A stretch of 64,000 nt of DNA from CAXXFQ01 sp963674475 (GCA_963674475.2 CAXXFQ010000009.1:434001-498000), one strand, 5' to 3'; numbered from the stretch's first letter, positions 1 to 9,166 are shown. The notes: generated from the letters alone by a model not told the origin. Translations and numbers: made by a program.

Positions 1-52
1 AGAAAGGGTATGTTTCTTAAGGAAAAGGAATAAAAACGCTTTCTCCGGCAAG

Positions 53-1195
53 GTGGGTTTTGACGTGGTGAATAAAACGGGAGAACGGCTTTGGCCGGTG
101 CGGGAGTGGGTCGTCTGGTTCGGGGCGTTGACGATCGGGATCCTTTGGCTCGGCGGGGACGGGCTGATCGAGCGGGCCCTCGCGAGTCCGATCGGCTATC
201 CGGCCTGGTTCGCTTGGCTTTTCATGACGATCCTCCTTTTGGCCTTCTCGGTCGTCCGTCATGCCGAATGTCTGGCGGTCCGTCTGGGCGAGCCGTACGG
301 GACGCTGATCCTGACCTTGTCGGTCATTACGATCGAGGTAGTCATGATCGCGGCCGTCATGCTGGTCGGCAAAGCCAATCCGTACCTGGCACGCGACACG
401 ATGTTCGCCATCTTGATGATCGTCCTGGGCGGAATGATCGGCGTGACGCTGATCGTCGGCGGGTGGCGTCATCATGAACAGGAATACAATCTCAAAGGGG
501 TCAACGCGTTTCTGTCGGTCGTGATTCCCTTGTCCGTCTTGGGACTGGTTTTGCCCCGGTTCACCGTGTCGACCGACGACGCCTCGGCCTCGCCGTTGTT
601 GGCGGTGATGCTGATCCTCATGTCGATCGGCCTGTATGCCGTTTTTCTGGGGATGCAGACGATTCGCCACCGGCACTTTTTCACCCAGCCGGACGGCGAA
701 AACCACGAATGGGACGAGCACACCGGTCACGGACCGATCCGATCGATCGGCTATCATACGACCTTTTTGATTCTCTCGATGTTGCCGGTCGTTTTGCTGG
801 CAAAGAATCTGGCCGTGTTTATCGATCACGCCATCGCCAAGCTCGGCGCGCCGCCGGAGGTGGGAGGCGTCTTGGTCGCGATCCTGGTCCTCGCGCCGGA
901 AGGGCTCAGCGCGCTTCACGCGGCGTGGGAGAACCGGCTGCAACGGACGGTCAATCTGTGTTTCGGCTCGGCGCTGGCGACGATCTGTCTGACGATTCCG
1001 GCCGTCTTGGTTGTCGGGTTCGTGACCGGCCAATCGGTCCAACTCGGCTTGGCGAATCAGGAGTTGGTCCTCTTGACGCTCACGTTGGTCTTGAGCATCG
1101 TTACTTTTGGGAGCGGTCGGACCAACGTCCTGCAAGGGGCGGTCCATCTGATCGTTTTTATCGCCTACGTCGTGTTGATCTTCGATTTTGCATAA
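53..1195 (+). CDS. chaA: Ca2+/H+ antiporter, ChaA family
   Basis: Inner-membrane cation/proton exchanger of the CaCA superfamily, expected to export Ca2+ (or Na+/K+) in exchange for protons. About eleven hydrophobic segments fill the 380 residues, close to the 366 of E. coli ChaA. The two alpha-repeats are visible: GEPYGTLILTLSVITIEV near residues 79-96, and an APEG-containing repeat near 280-300, each supplying an acidic ion-binding residue. A His/acid-rich loop lies near residues 202-230. Start is GTG with only a weak AAGG before it; in-frame GTG codons at 65 and 68 are alternatives. It converges on the PEGA protein gene, with a composite hairpin repeat between. Family certain, substrate inferred. 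Confidence 0.88.
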   Translation: MGFDVVNKTGERLWPVREWVVWFGALTIGILWLGGDGLIERALASPIGYPAWFAWLFMTILLLAFSVVRHAECLAVRLGEPYGTLILTLSVITIEVVMIAAVMLVGKANPYLARDTMFAILMIVLGGMIGVTLIVGGWRHHEQEYNLKGVNAFLSVVIPLSVLGLVLPRFTVSTDDASASPLLAVMLILMSIGLYAVFLGMQTIRHRHFFTQPDGENHEWDEHTGHGPIRSIGYHTTFLILSMLPVVLLAKNLAVFIDHAIAKLGAPPEVGGVLVAILVLAPEGLSALHAAWENRLQRTVNLCFGSALATICLTIPAVLVVGFVTGQSVQLGLANQELVLLTLTLVLSIVTFGSGRTNVLQGAVHLIVFIAYVVLIFDFA

Positions 1196-1284
1196 GGCAA
1201 AGGCGGGCGACGGTTCCAAAAGCGTAGGTTCAGAAACAAGTCGCCGGAGAACTTTCCATTGTGTCATAACGGAAAGGGGGGATC

Positions 1285-1484
1285 TCTTTGGTAGGTGCCA
1301 GCGACCAGCGGGAGCGGGTTGGCAGAGCGGCGTGGTAACGCCGGAGTAAAGGGAGCGACGGCTTTGCCGTCGCCTGTGTTTTTTAATTAGGGGAAACATT
1401 TTGAAAATGGTTTCCCCTAAAACCCCTTCAAAAACTTTTTGGACCGGGATTGCTTCGCAATCCCTCTTTTTTGTTTCTTTGTTT
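1285..1484. repeat. Composite hairpin repeat (A-B-C-D), facing the PEGA gene stop
   Basis: Read left to right: module A (CCAGCGACC...GGGAGCGGG, then hairpin CGGCGT-GGTA-ACGCCG), module B (GCGACGGC-TTT-GCCGTCGC followed by a T run), module C (palindrome 1389-1418, AGGGGAAAC outer arms with ATTTTGAAAAT centre), and module D (GGGATTGC-TTC-GCAATCCC, 1446-1464, followed by a T run). It fills the gap between two convergent genes and D lies 20 bp from the stop of the minus-strand gene. Likely acts as a bidirectional terminator (inference). Confidence 0.8.
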
Positions 1485-2444
1485 TTAAGGCAAGCCAGCG
1501 CCGGAGCGTAGTTGCGGTCCCGGGTAGGTGAACGTGGGTGTCGTCGGGGCGGTGCCGGGAGCGGATTGACCCATCGGCGTCGGGATCGGCTCGCTGGCCG
1601 GGACCGGTTGCGATGGCGGGATATTATAGGACGGGGTGTAAGGCGACGTCGGTGTAGGATTGCCGAGGGCCGGGGCGTTCGGCGGGTAAGTGGGATACGT
1701 TGGAACGGTCGTCGGCGTGGTCTGATTTATCGGTGCGCCGGGCGTCGGGTGGTAACTGCCCGGAGCCGGGACGGTCGGGAACTGGCCGGGTTGCGCTGGG
1801 GCCGTCGCCGGTTGTGGTTGATAGGGGATTGTTTGGTTGCCGTTTGGCGCGGGGATCGGCTCGAGCATGCCGGGCTGCATCGGTGCTGTCATAGCGGGCG
1901 TCGAGATGGGCGCAGTAGCGGGGATCGAAGGGGCCGATGGCAGGATCGTCGGGAACTGGGTGGCGCGGACTTGGCCGCGAAGCTGATCGGCCCGGGCGAC
2001 GAGCTCTTGGGTGGGAATCTGCCGCTGAGGGGTCAGCCGATAATTCAAGATCCGTTGGTCGCGGATTTCGCCAGGGGTCAGGTTGTCGCTGAAAAAGTCC
2101 AGTGGCGGAATCTGGTACCAAGGGGAGTCGATCGGCTGTTCGACGGTGAGCGTTTCGAAGCCGTCTTTGACGATCCGGATCTTTCGCGTGCCGTAATAGG
2201 TGAAATTGGTCGCGATGGGCGTGGTGCCGATTTCGTAGTCGTCGACATAGACCAACGCGCCCGGCGGATCGGTCCGGATGAGCATCCGCCGTTGAACGCA
2301 TCCGAGTGTCAGGGGGATCGCGGCGGCCAAAAACCAGATCCACGCCCGGCCGAATCGGAAAAACCGGGCGAAACGGAAAACTTGGTCGGTTTCGGGGCGG
2401 TTTTCGGGGGAGTTCGTTCTCGGTTTGGCCTTGGCGGTTGACAC
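1485..2444 (-). CDS. PEGA-domain lipoprotein with proline-rich tail
   Basis: Probable lipoprotein of 319 residues. A hydrophobic stretch at residues 36-48 ends in the lipobox LTLGC, so Cys49 would be lipidated; the 33-residue charged N-region is long for a signal peptide. Residues 50-110 form a PEGA domain (RRMLIRTDPPGALVYVDD, then a GTTP motif and a KDGFETLT strand), a surface fold found in many secreted planctomycete proteins. The rest, about 150-319, is low-complexity Pro/Thr/Gln-rich and probably a flexible linker or wall-spanning region. No enzymatic motif is present. Function unknown. Confidence 0.75.
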   Translation of the reverse strand: MSTAKAKPRTNSPENRPETDQVFRFARFFRFGRAWIWFLAAAIPLTLGCVQRRMLIRTDPPGALVYVDDYEIGTTPIATNFTYYGTRKIRIVKDGFETLTVEQPIDSPWYQIPPLDFFSDNLTPGEIRDQRILNYRLTPQRQIPTQELVARADQLRGQVRATQFPTILPSAPSIPATAPISTPAMTAPMQPGMLEPIPAPNGNQTIPYQPQPATAPAQPGQFPTVPAPGSYHPTPGAPINQTTPTTVPTYPTYPPNAPALGNPTPTSPYTPSYNIPPSQPVPASEPIPTPMGQSAPGTAPTTPTFTYPGPQLRSGAGLP

Positions 2445-2738
2445 GGCACGAATCCTCGGTGGATACTAACTTGGATACGGAAAATATTGAGCGTGTTTGA
2501 CAAAAGGGAAGTCCAACCGGCCCGGCGTTTTTTTAACGGCCCGGCGTGGCCTTCTCCCGCCATTTTTCCAGACGCTCCTTGATGCGGGGCTAGAGTATAG
2601 AGAGCGGCGGTCGAGATTGCCAGATCAATTCGGAAAGAGGGGTGCCCCCGTTTTAGGGGGGGCACGCGTGGCCGAAGTTTGGTCCAGAAGCGGTATTCTC
2701 CTTTAGCAACAGTTCCAAACCTATCCAATCAATTGCCC

Positions 2739-4064
2739 ATGCCCACCCGTTCCGATCCCTGGAAAGCGTGTCTCGACTTCGCCGCGTTGAGCGACCAAGG
2801 ACTTCGACGCGAAGACAATCAAGATGCCATGGCGACCGTGACGGCGCTGGACCAGGCCGAATGGGAGCGTCGGGGGCATCTTTTTCTGGTGGCTGACGGG
2901 ATGGGAGCCCATGCGGCGGGGGAAACGGCCTCTCAGATAGCGGCCGAATGTATCCCGCAGGAGTATTACGAACGAAACGATCTGGTCCCGCCGGAAGCCC
3001 TGTTCGAGGCGATCGGAGCGGCGAATCGTGAAATTCATGACCAGGGCGAAGCGTCGGACGCCTTTCGCGGAATGGGGACCACCGGCAGTGCGCTGGTCCT
3101 GCTGCCGCAGGGTGCGATTGTGGCCCATGTGGGGGATAGTCGGGTGTATCGATACCGTGGCGATCGGTTCGAACAGCTGACATTCGACCACAGTCTGGTC
3201 TGGGAGTTGGCCGCTTCGGGTCGGACGCGACCGTTGCCGCAAGACGTGCCGCGGAATATCATCACCCGATCGCTGGGGCCCCACGAGGAGGTCAAAATCG
3301 ATCGGGAAGGACCGTTTCCGGTTGAAGAAGGGGACACCTTTCTCCTTTGCAGCGATGGACTTACCAATGCAGTCGCAGACACGGAAATCGGGGCGATCGT
3401 CGGGGCGCTTACGCCGGAGGAAGCGGCCCGCGCACTGGTCGATTTGGCCAATCTCCGCGGCGGACCGGATAATATTACGGTTATCGTCGTTCGAGTCACT
3501 GGGCCGCAAATCGCGGTGAAATGTGAGGATGGGTCGTATACGCAAGGTGCGGAGTTGGAGTACCGGGAGCAGGAATTGACTGCCCGCTCGGCCTGGCCTT
3601 GGTGGTGGGCCGGGGGGATGGTCGGGCTTTTGTCACTCGGTGTCGGACTGGTCGGGATGAAGGCTCTCCTATCGTTGGGGCTGATGATGGCCTTGTTTTT
3701 GGTGGTCCGCGGTTTTTGGTTGTGGGGCCGGTTCCGCAGCGGCGGTCGAACTGGCGAAGGGGGGAGAACCGGAGACGTTTCCGGGGGAACTTTATGGGAG
3801 CACGACGGTTCGCCATTGGGCCGTGGGCCGTATCGGGCCTTTTCCTGTCGGGCCGACGGGGAATTTGTCGAGCGGCTTTGCGTGATCACGGAACAGCTTC
3901 GTGTGAAAGCACTTAATTCCGAATGGAATGTCGATTGGCCCGAGTTTGAGCAGACGGTCAAACGGGCGGCCGACGCGGCGTTTGCCTGTCGTTATACCGA
4001 GGCGACCAGTCTGTATTGTCGATCGCTTCGGTTCTTTATCAAGGAGATTACCAACCGCGAATGA
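2739..4064 (+). CDS. PP2C-family protein serine/threonine phosphatase, membrane-anchored
   Basis: Metal-dependent phosphatase that reverses Ser/Thr phosphorylation by Hanks-type kinases such as the one at 41768-42640. All PP2C metal-site motifs are present: REDNQD near residue 23-28, DGMGAHAAGE near 53, GDSRVYRYRG near 131, CSDGL near 204 and GGPDN near 241. After the catalytic domain come two membrane helices (about 281-330) and a 70-residue cytoplasmic tail ending in a helical TPR-like segment, an architecture I associate with planctomycetes. The frame is open from ATG 2679, but ATG 2739 (MPTRSDPW) begins just before the conserved domain and is preferred. No neighbour suggests a specific substrate. 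Confidence 0.88.
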   Translation: MPTRSDPWKACLDFAALSDQGLRREDNQDAMATVTALDQAEWERRGHLFLVADGMGAHAAGETASQIAAECIPQEYYERNDLVPPEALFEAIGAANREIHDQGEASDAFRGMGTTGSALVLLPQGAIVAHVGDSRVYRYRGDRFEQLTFDHSLVWELAASGRTRPLPQDVPRNIITRSLGPHEEVKIDREGPFPVEEGDTFLLCSDGLTNAVADTEIGAIVGALTPEEAARALVDLANLRGGPDNITVIVVRVTGPQIAVKCEDGSYTQGAELEYREQELTARSAWPWWWAGGMVGLLSLGVGLVGMKALLSLGLMMALFLVVRGFWLWGRFRSGGRTGEGGRTGDVSGGTLWEHDGSPLGRGPYRAFSCRADGEFVERLCVITEQLRVKALNSEWNVDWPEFEQTVKRAADAAFACRYTEATSLYCRSLRFFIKEITNRE

Positions 4065-4455
4065 AATGGGGCAAATCGGTGTTTCCCTGTTGACGGTTGG
4101 TAACGAGGTTATTTCCGTGCCGGTGCGTGACACTCATTTGTCTTGAGGGGAAATGCCGTCTGAAAGGGGGGGACTCATGTAGGGGGTTTTGACTCGAGGA
4201 TGGTCTCCCCATGGAATTGGCGGGGCCGCCCCCCGATATTTGGGGAATAATATGGTGAATCTTCAAACAATTGGGGCTTTTTTTGCCGATTACCCGTTGC
4301 ATTAGAGAAGAGAAATGGTAGACTGGCCTCCTTGTAGGTTGTGATAGAAGATTTTTGTAAGAGTTGTTGGTAGTCTAATTTTTTGACACGGTGAGATGAT
4401 CGTGCTTCGGGAGAAGCGATTCGTGCCGAGAGAGGTGGAGGACTTGCGGTAGCAG
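4065..4455. other. Intergenic region upstream of rpsO
   Basis: Noncoding stretch of 391 bases. It contains the candidate rpsO promoter (4297-4324) and a leader of roughly 130 nt before the S15 start. S15 genes often autoregulate through their leader, but no specific pseudoknot can be assigned here by eye. Nothing else recognised. Confidence 0.5.
4297..4324 (+). promoter_or_regulatory. Candidate sigma70-type promoter for rpsO
   Basis: TTGCAT (4297-4302) and TAGACT (4319-4324) separated by 16 bp. Half-sites match consensus at four positions each. Position upstream of an essential ribosomal gene supports it; no experimental support. Confidence 0.35.
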
Positions 4456-4725
4456 ATGACTATTACCAGAGAGCGCAAAAAAGAAGTAATCGGAGAGTTT
4501 CGGCTCAGCGATGACGATACGGGCAGCCCGGAAGTGCAAATTGCCATCCTGTCTACCCGGATTAATGGTTTGACCGAACATCTCCGTGCGAACAAGAAGG
4601 ATTACGCCAGTCGACGGGGACTTTTGTCCTTGGTTAGTCGTCGGCGGAAACTGTTGGATTACCTGAAAAAGGTCGATCCGCAGCGCTATCTGGATATTAT
4701 CGGACGTCTGAATATTCGTAAGTAA
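4456..4725 (+). CDS. rpsO: 30S ribosomal protein S15
   Basis: Primary 16S rRNA-binding protein of the central domain of the small subunit, binding the helix 20/21/22 junction. The 89-residue length and the sequence match the family throughout, including TGSPEVQIAILSTRI near residues 22-36, the LRANKKDYASRRGLL region, and SRRRKLLDYLKK near the C terminus. As in many bacteria it precedes pnp, but the gap here is 484 bp rather than a tight operon. Confidence 0.98.
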   Translation: MTITRERKKEVIGEFRLSDDDTGSPEVQIAILSTRINGLTEHLRANKKDYASRRGLLSLVSRRRKLLDYLKKVDPQRYLDIIGRLNIRK

Positions 4726-5209
4726 TATCCCTCAGAGATATCTCTCTCTGGCGACGTTTGGTTTGGCAGATGGTTTGATTCGGTGGCGTGTTGGCTCTTG
4801 GATTGGCTTTTCAGGAGGTAATACGCCTTTCGTCACCACAGTGAAATTCGAGGGGCGGCGACGTTTTTTAAAAGAGAAAACGTTGCCGTGGATGCCCTTT
4901 TTGCTGAGAGGTGGCGGTTTTTTCTGTTTTTTGTGATTTCCAAATTCCAAAAAGCATCTCCCACTCACTGGTCGGCTCGTTCCGTGGCAGGAAGCTTGCC
5001 TGGGCTGACATTTTCTTCTGGAAAACAGACGGCTTTTTCTTGAAAAAGTCGAGGGGTGTAGATTTCCCTTCGATTTCATAATTGGTAAAAAGCCTCTTTC
5101 TTTGGGAGTCGGTCTCACGCCCACGCGGGTGAGTCGTTCTTGACTTGGTTGGGAAAATTCTTATCGACAGTTCAAGTAGGGCAATGTAGTAAGAGAAGGT
5201 ATAGGTTTA
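4726..5209. other. rpsO-pnp intercistronic region with strong hairpin
   Basis: A 484-bp noncoding spacer. A hairpin with 12-bp arms (CGGCGACGTTTT at 4856-4867 and AAAACGTTGCCG at 4877-4888, one G-U pair) is its strongest structure. In E. coli a comparable stem-loop before pnp is cut by RNase III and underlies PNPase autoregulation; the same role here is inference. A Shine-Dalgarno-like TCAGGAGGTAATACG at 4811-4825 has no convincing reading frame behind it. Confidence 0.5.
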
Positions 5210-7333
5210 TTGGTGAAAGTACGAGTAGAAAAACAAATTGGCGAACAGGTCCTTTCGATTGAAACGGGAGAATTGGCAAAGCAGGCAGGCGGAAGCTGTC
5301 TGGTGAAATATGGAGACACGGTCGTCCTGGCGACGGCGACCAGTGGTCCTCCGCGACCGGGGATCGATTTCTTCCCCCTGATGTGCGATTATCGTGAGCG
5401 CGTGGCGGCGGCCGGGAAATTCCCCGGCGGTTTTTTGAAGCGAGAAGGCCGTCCGACGATGAAGGAAACGTTGACTGCCCGATTGATCGACCGTCCGATT
5501 CGGCCGCTTTTCCCCGAGTGGTATCACGACGAGGTCCAGGTCCAGTCGTTCGTCTTGTCCAGTGACCGTCAAAATGACGGTGACGTCTTGGCGATGAACG
5601 GGGCGTCGGCCGCCTTGTCGCTTTCGCCGATGCCGTTCATGGGGCCGATCGCATCGGTCCGAATTGGTTACGTTGACGGCGAATTCGTCGTCTTCCCGAC
5701 GCAGGACGATCTCGAGGAAAGTGAACTCGACATGATCGTCTCGGGGAGTAAGGACGAGATCCTCATGATCGAAGGGTTCGCCCGCGAGTTGCCGGAAGAT
5801 CTGATGGTCGACGCCATCATGACGGCCCAAGGATTTATCAAACAGATTTGCGAATTGCAAGAAGAGCTGATCGAAAAAGTCCAACCGGAGAAGACCGAAT
5901 ATGAGGTTCCGGAAGACGACGGATTGTACGAGACGCTCAAAGGAAAATATTTCGACGCACTCAATGAAGCGAAGCGGACCGAAGGCAAGTTGGCCCGCTC
6001 TGAAAAATGTGCGGCGGTCAAGGAACAGGCCCTGGCCGAGATGATCCCCGATCCGGAAGCGGAAGACGCGATCGATTCGTCCCGGTTCTTCCACGTTTGG
6101 CACGATCTCGAAAAGGCGGTCATCCGATCGCAGATCGTTTCCGGTTGTCGGCCAGACGGGCGTGGTCCTGACGACCTGCGGTCGATCGAGTGCAAGACCG
6201 ACCTCCTGCCGCGAGTTCACGGTTCGGCCATGTTCCAACGGGGTGAAACCCAGTCGTTGGTTACGGTCGCTTTGGGTACCGGCCGCGATGAGCAGCGGGT
6301 CGACGGGTTGTTGGATGAGTACTCGAAGAAATTCATGCTCGACTATTACTTCCCGCCGTTCTCGGTCGGCGAATGTCGCCCGATCCGTGGGCCCGGACGT
6401 CGTGAAATCGGACACGGGGCGCTGGCCGAGCGAAGCGTCAAGCCGGTCATTCCGGATCCGGACGTCTTCCCGTACACGATTCGGATTATCTCGGATATTC
6501 TCGAGTCGAACGGATCGAGTTCGATGGCTTCGGTCTGTGCGGCGACCCTCGGTCTGATGGCCGCCGGCGTGCCGATCACCAACCCGGTGGCCGGGATTTC
6601 GGTCGGGCTGGTCAAGGAATCGGACGACAAGTGGGTCCTTTTGACCGACATCATGGGCGACGAAGATCACTTCGGCGACATGGACTTCAAGATCGCCGGG
6701 ACGCAAAACGGGATCACCGGTATCCAGTTGGACCTGAAGATCAACGGGATCAGCGAAGAGATCATTCGTGCGACGATGATTCAGTCGCGTGAAGCGCGGA
6801 TCGAGATCCTTCGCACGATGCTGTCGGCCATTTCGCGACCGAGCGAAGAGATTTCCGCATGGGCTCCGCGGTTGTTGCGAACGCAGATCGCCCCGGAAAA
6901 GATCGGTCTTTTGATCGGCCCGGGCGGCAAGACGATTCGTGCGATCCAAGAGCGAACCGGTGCGTCGCTCGAGGTTGACGACGACGGGACCGTGACGGTT
7001 GCCAGTTCCGATGGCGAGAGTGCCAATGCGGCGATGGGCCAGGTCGAGGCGTTGACCGCTTCGGTCGAGGTCGGTCGGGTTTACCAGGGTCGGGTGACCA
7101 GTGTCAAGGATTTTGGCGCGTTCATCGAGATCTTGCCCGGCAAGGACGGCCTTTGCCACATCAGTGAGTTGTCGAACGAGTACGTGTCGAACGTTGGTGA
7201 CGTGTGCAAGATCGGCGACGAGATGGAGGTCAAGGTGATTGCGGTCGACGAGCAGGACCGGATCAAGTTGAGCCGAAAAGCTTTGTTGCAGGAAGCCGAA
7301 GCGGAAGCGGAAGGCGAAGAAGCCGAAGAGTAA
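5210..7333 (+). CDS. pnp: Polyribonucleotide nucleotidyltransferase (PNPase)
   Basis: Phosphorolytic 3'-5' exoribonuclease of RNA turnover, normally trimeric and associated with RNase E-type degradosomes. Two RNase PH domains flank a helical linker; the catalytic block DIMGDEDHFGDMDFKIAGT lies near residues 479-497 with the metal-binding Asp residues intact. A KH domain (IGPGGKTIRAIQERTG, about 565-580) and an S1 domain (GRVTSVKDFGAFIEILPG, about 625-642) follow, and the C terminus is acidic (EAEAEAEGEEAEE). Full family length at 707 residues. Start is TTG 5210 or GTG 5213. It is directly followed by a composite hairpin repeat. Confidence 0.98.
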   Translation: MVKVRVEKQIGEQVLSIETGELAKQAGGSCLVKYGDTVVLATATSGPPRPGIDFFPLMCDYRERVAAAGKFPGGFLKREGRPTMKETLTARLIDRPIRPLFPEWYHDEVQVQSFVLSSDRQNDGDVLAMNGASAALSLSPMPFMGPIASVRIGYVDGEFVVFPTQDDLEESELDMIVSGSKDEILMIEGFARELPEDLMVDAIMTAQGFIKQICELQEELIEKVQPEKTEYEVPEDDGLYETLKGKYFDALNEAKRTEGKLARSEKCAAVKEQALAEMIPDPEAEDAIDSSRFFHVWHDLEKAVIRSQIVSGCRPDGRGPDDLRSIECKTDLLPRVHGSAMFQRGETQSLVTVALGTGRDEQRVDGLLDEYSKKFMLDYYFPPFSVGECRPIRGPGRREIGHGALAERSVKPVIPDPDVFPYTIRIISDILESNGSSSMASVCAATLGLMAAGVPITNPVAGISVGLVKESDDKWVLLTDIMGDEDHFGDMDFKIAGTQNGITGIQLDLKINGISEEIIRATMIQSREARIEILRTMLSAISRPSEEISAWAPRLLRTQIAPEKIGLLIGPGGKTIRAIQERTGASLEVDDDGTVTVASSDGESANAAMGQVEALTASVEVGRVYQGRVTSVKDFGAFIEILPGKDGLCHISELSNEYVSNVGDVCKIGDEMEVKVIAVDEQDRIKLSRKALLQEAEAEAEGEEAEE

Positions 7334-7735
7334 AAAAGAAAACGAAAACCAAAAACAAAGAAAAGAGCGATTGCGAAGCAATCGCGCTCCAAAAAGTTTT
7401 TGGAAAGGAGTTTGAGGAAAACCTATTTTCAAAATGGTTTTCCTCATTCCAAAAAATACGGGCGACGGCCTCCGGCCGTCGCTCTTTTTTCTTGACGGTA
7501 TGAAAGCAATAGGGGGAAATCTTTCTTTGGAAAGGTTTCCCCCTATTTTATTTGATGAAATAATCGGTTGGTTTAAAAAGGAAAGAAGGATGGAGCGATG
7601 GCTTTGCCATCGCCTGTTTTTTTAATTAGGGGAAACATTTTGAAAATGGTTTCCCCTAAAACCCCTTCAAAAACTTTTTGGAGCGCGATTGCTTCGCAAT
7701 CCCTCTTTTTTTGTTCTTGTTTTTCTTCTTGGTTA
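7334..7735. repeat. Head-to-head pair of composite hairpin repeats between pnp and dapL
   Basis: Two copies of the D-C-B element point at each other. From the pnp stop: D (GCGATTGC-GAA-GCAATCGC, 7367-7385), C (GAGGAAAACC...GGTTTTCCTC), B (GCGACGGC...GCCGTCGC). Then, inverted toward the dapL stop: an extra C-like palindrome (GGGGGAAA...TTTCCCCC), B (GCGATGGC-TTT-GCCATCGC), C (AGGGGAAAC...GTTTCCCCT) and D (7685-7703). Stem changes between copies are compensated, as in GCGACGGC/GCCGTCGC versus GCGATGGC/GCCATCGC. The region separates convergent genes. Confidence 0.85.
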
Positions 7736-8968
7736 TTAGAACGTTAGGCCGATCTCTTTGAGCCGTTTTTCCGTCTCGGCCATCAGGGCGTCTTCTTCCG
7801 CCTCGTCTGCCGCCACGTATGTCACCGAAAATCGCAAGAACGCTCCCGCATCGTCCCACGGCACCGTGCAGATCGACTTCTTGGTGATCAAGTACTGACT
7901 GGCCGCCTCGGCCGTGTCGAACACGGTTCCATCGGCCGCCGACTTGGGACTGTGAGTGTAGAGGAAATACGAACCGCCGGGCATGTGGCACTCAAAGCCG
8001 CAACGCTTCAAAGTCGTGACCAGCTTTTCCAAACGGCGGCGGTACTTGGCCCGAATCTCGGCCGGGATCTCCGGTGTGTCGAGCGCACGGGCGGCCGCCT
8101 TCTGGATCGCGATGAATTGGCCCGAATCGTAGTTGTCCTTCACATCGGCAAACGCCCGGACGATCCGTTCATTGCCGCAGACCCAACCGATCCGCCAGCC
8201 GATCATGTTCCAACCTTTGCTCAACGAGTGGACCTCGACGCCGACGTCCCGTGCGCCGGGCGTTTGGAGGAAACTCATCGGCTCTTGGTCGAAGCTCAAC
8301 ATGACGTGGGCCGCGTCCTGGACGACGACGATCTCGTGCCGTTTGGCGAACTCGACCACCCGGGCGAAAAACTCGGGCGTCGCGCTCTTGCCGGTCGGGC
8401 TGTTGGGATAGTTGATCACCAGCAGCTTGGTCCGGGCGAGGATCTCGTCGGGGATCGAGTCGAAGTCGGGGAAGAAGTCGTTCTCGGCCAAAAGGGGCAG
8501 CCGATGGACTTCGCCGCCGTAATATTTCGTGTGGGTGCCCGCGACCGGATAGCCGGGGACCGTCATGAGCGTCACGTCGCCCGGATTGATGAAGACGCCC
8601 GGCAACATCGCCAGGGCCGGTTTCGAGCCGATCGCGTGGTTGATCTCGGTTGTCGGGTCGAGGTCGACGTCGAACTGACGCTTCATGAACCGGGCGACCG
8701 CTTCCTTGAATTCGGGGATCCCGTTGTCGGCATAGCCCCGGTTTTCCGGCCGGTTGATCTCCTCGGCCATGAGCTGGCGGACGACCGGCGCGGCCATCTC
8801 GTCGTTTTCGCCGATTCCGAAATCGACCAGCTTCCGATCCGGATAATCGGCCAGGGCCTTGCGCTTGGCCCGCTTGATCTTTTCGAACTTGTAGATTTCG
8901 TTGTCTTTACCGTAATTGACGCCGCCGATCCGCTCGGCGAACAACTTTTGGAAATAAGGATCGCTCAT
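7736..8968 (-). CDS. dapL: LL-diaminopimelate aminotransferase
   Basis: PLP enzyme converting tetrahydrodipicolinate directly to LL-diaminopimelate, the short route to lysine and peptidoglycan precursors. The sequence follows the fold-type I aminotransferase pattern: GIGENDEMAAP near the N terminus, NYPNSPTGKSAT for substrate/PLP contacts, and SLSKGWNMIGWRIGW with the Schiff-base lysine at residue 251 counted from MSDPYF. Length about 410 residues matches DapL. The frame extends 10 codons further upstream (ATG 8998), but MSDPYFQKLFAERIGGVNYG is the usual DapL N terminus. Together with asd (52640-53641) it supplies the diaminopimelate branch. Confidence 0.93.
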   Translation of the reverse strand: MSDPYFQKLFAERIGGVNYGKDNEIYKFEKIKRAKRKALADYPDRKLVDFGIGENDEMAAPVVRQLMAEEINRPENRGYADNGIPEFKEAVARFMKRQFDVDLDPTTEINHAIGSKPALAMLPGVFINPGDVTLMTVPGYPVAGTHTKYYGGEVHRLPLLAENDFFPDFDSIPDEILARTKLLVINYPNSPTGKSATPEFFARVVEFAKRHEIVVVQDAAHVMLSFDQEPMSFLQTPGARDVGVEVHSLSKGWNMIGWRIGWVCGNERIVRAFADVKDNYDSGQFIAIQKAAARALDTPEIPAEIRAKYRRRLEKLVTTLKRCGFECHMPGGSYFLYTHSPKSAADGTVFDTAEAASQYLITKKSICTVPWDDAGAFLRFSVTYVAADEAEEDALMAETEKRLKEIGLTF

Positions 8969-9137
8969 AGTCTCATTTTTTGGGGGGTAAAAGGGCATTT
9001 TCCCATCTTTTCAGAACCCCTCAGCCTACCGGAGCCAGAAGCCCTTTTCAAGAGGCTTTTTCATCGGCCTTTTTGACCATCATTTGAAAATGGAAAATAA
9101 GGGGCCGGATAACGGTCGGCGAGTTCTTCCGCGGGCA

Positions 9138-9166
9138 TGGACGCTCCCGGAGGTGCGGTTTATAAT
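9138..9166 (+). promoter_or_regulatory. Candidate promoter for thioredoxin reductase
   Basis: Consensus -10 TATAAT at 9161-9166, preceded at 17 bp by TGGACG (9138-9143), a partial match to TTGACA. It lies in the divergent gap between dapL and trxB and would give a leader of about 150 nt. Confidence 0.45.

Noticed and set aside
1285..1484. Insertion sequence or MITE
   Set aside because: No transposase, no terminal inverted repeats at element ends and no target-site duplication could be seen; the elements are better described as composite hairpins, although mobilisation in trans cannot be excluded.
4732..5124. Minus-strand open frame of 130 codons between rpsO and pnp
   Set aside because: Lys/Arg/Pro-rich without a domain or RBS, and it covers the intercistronic hairpin.
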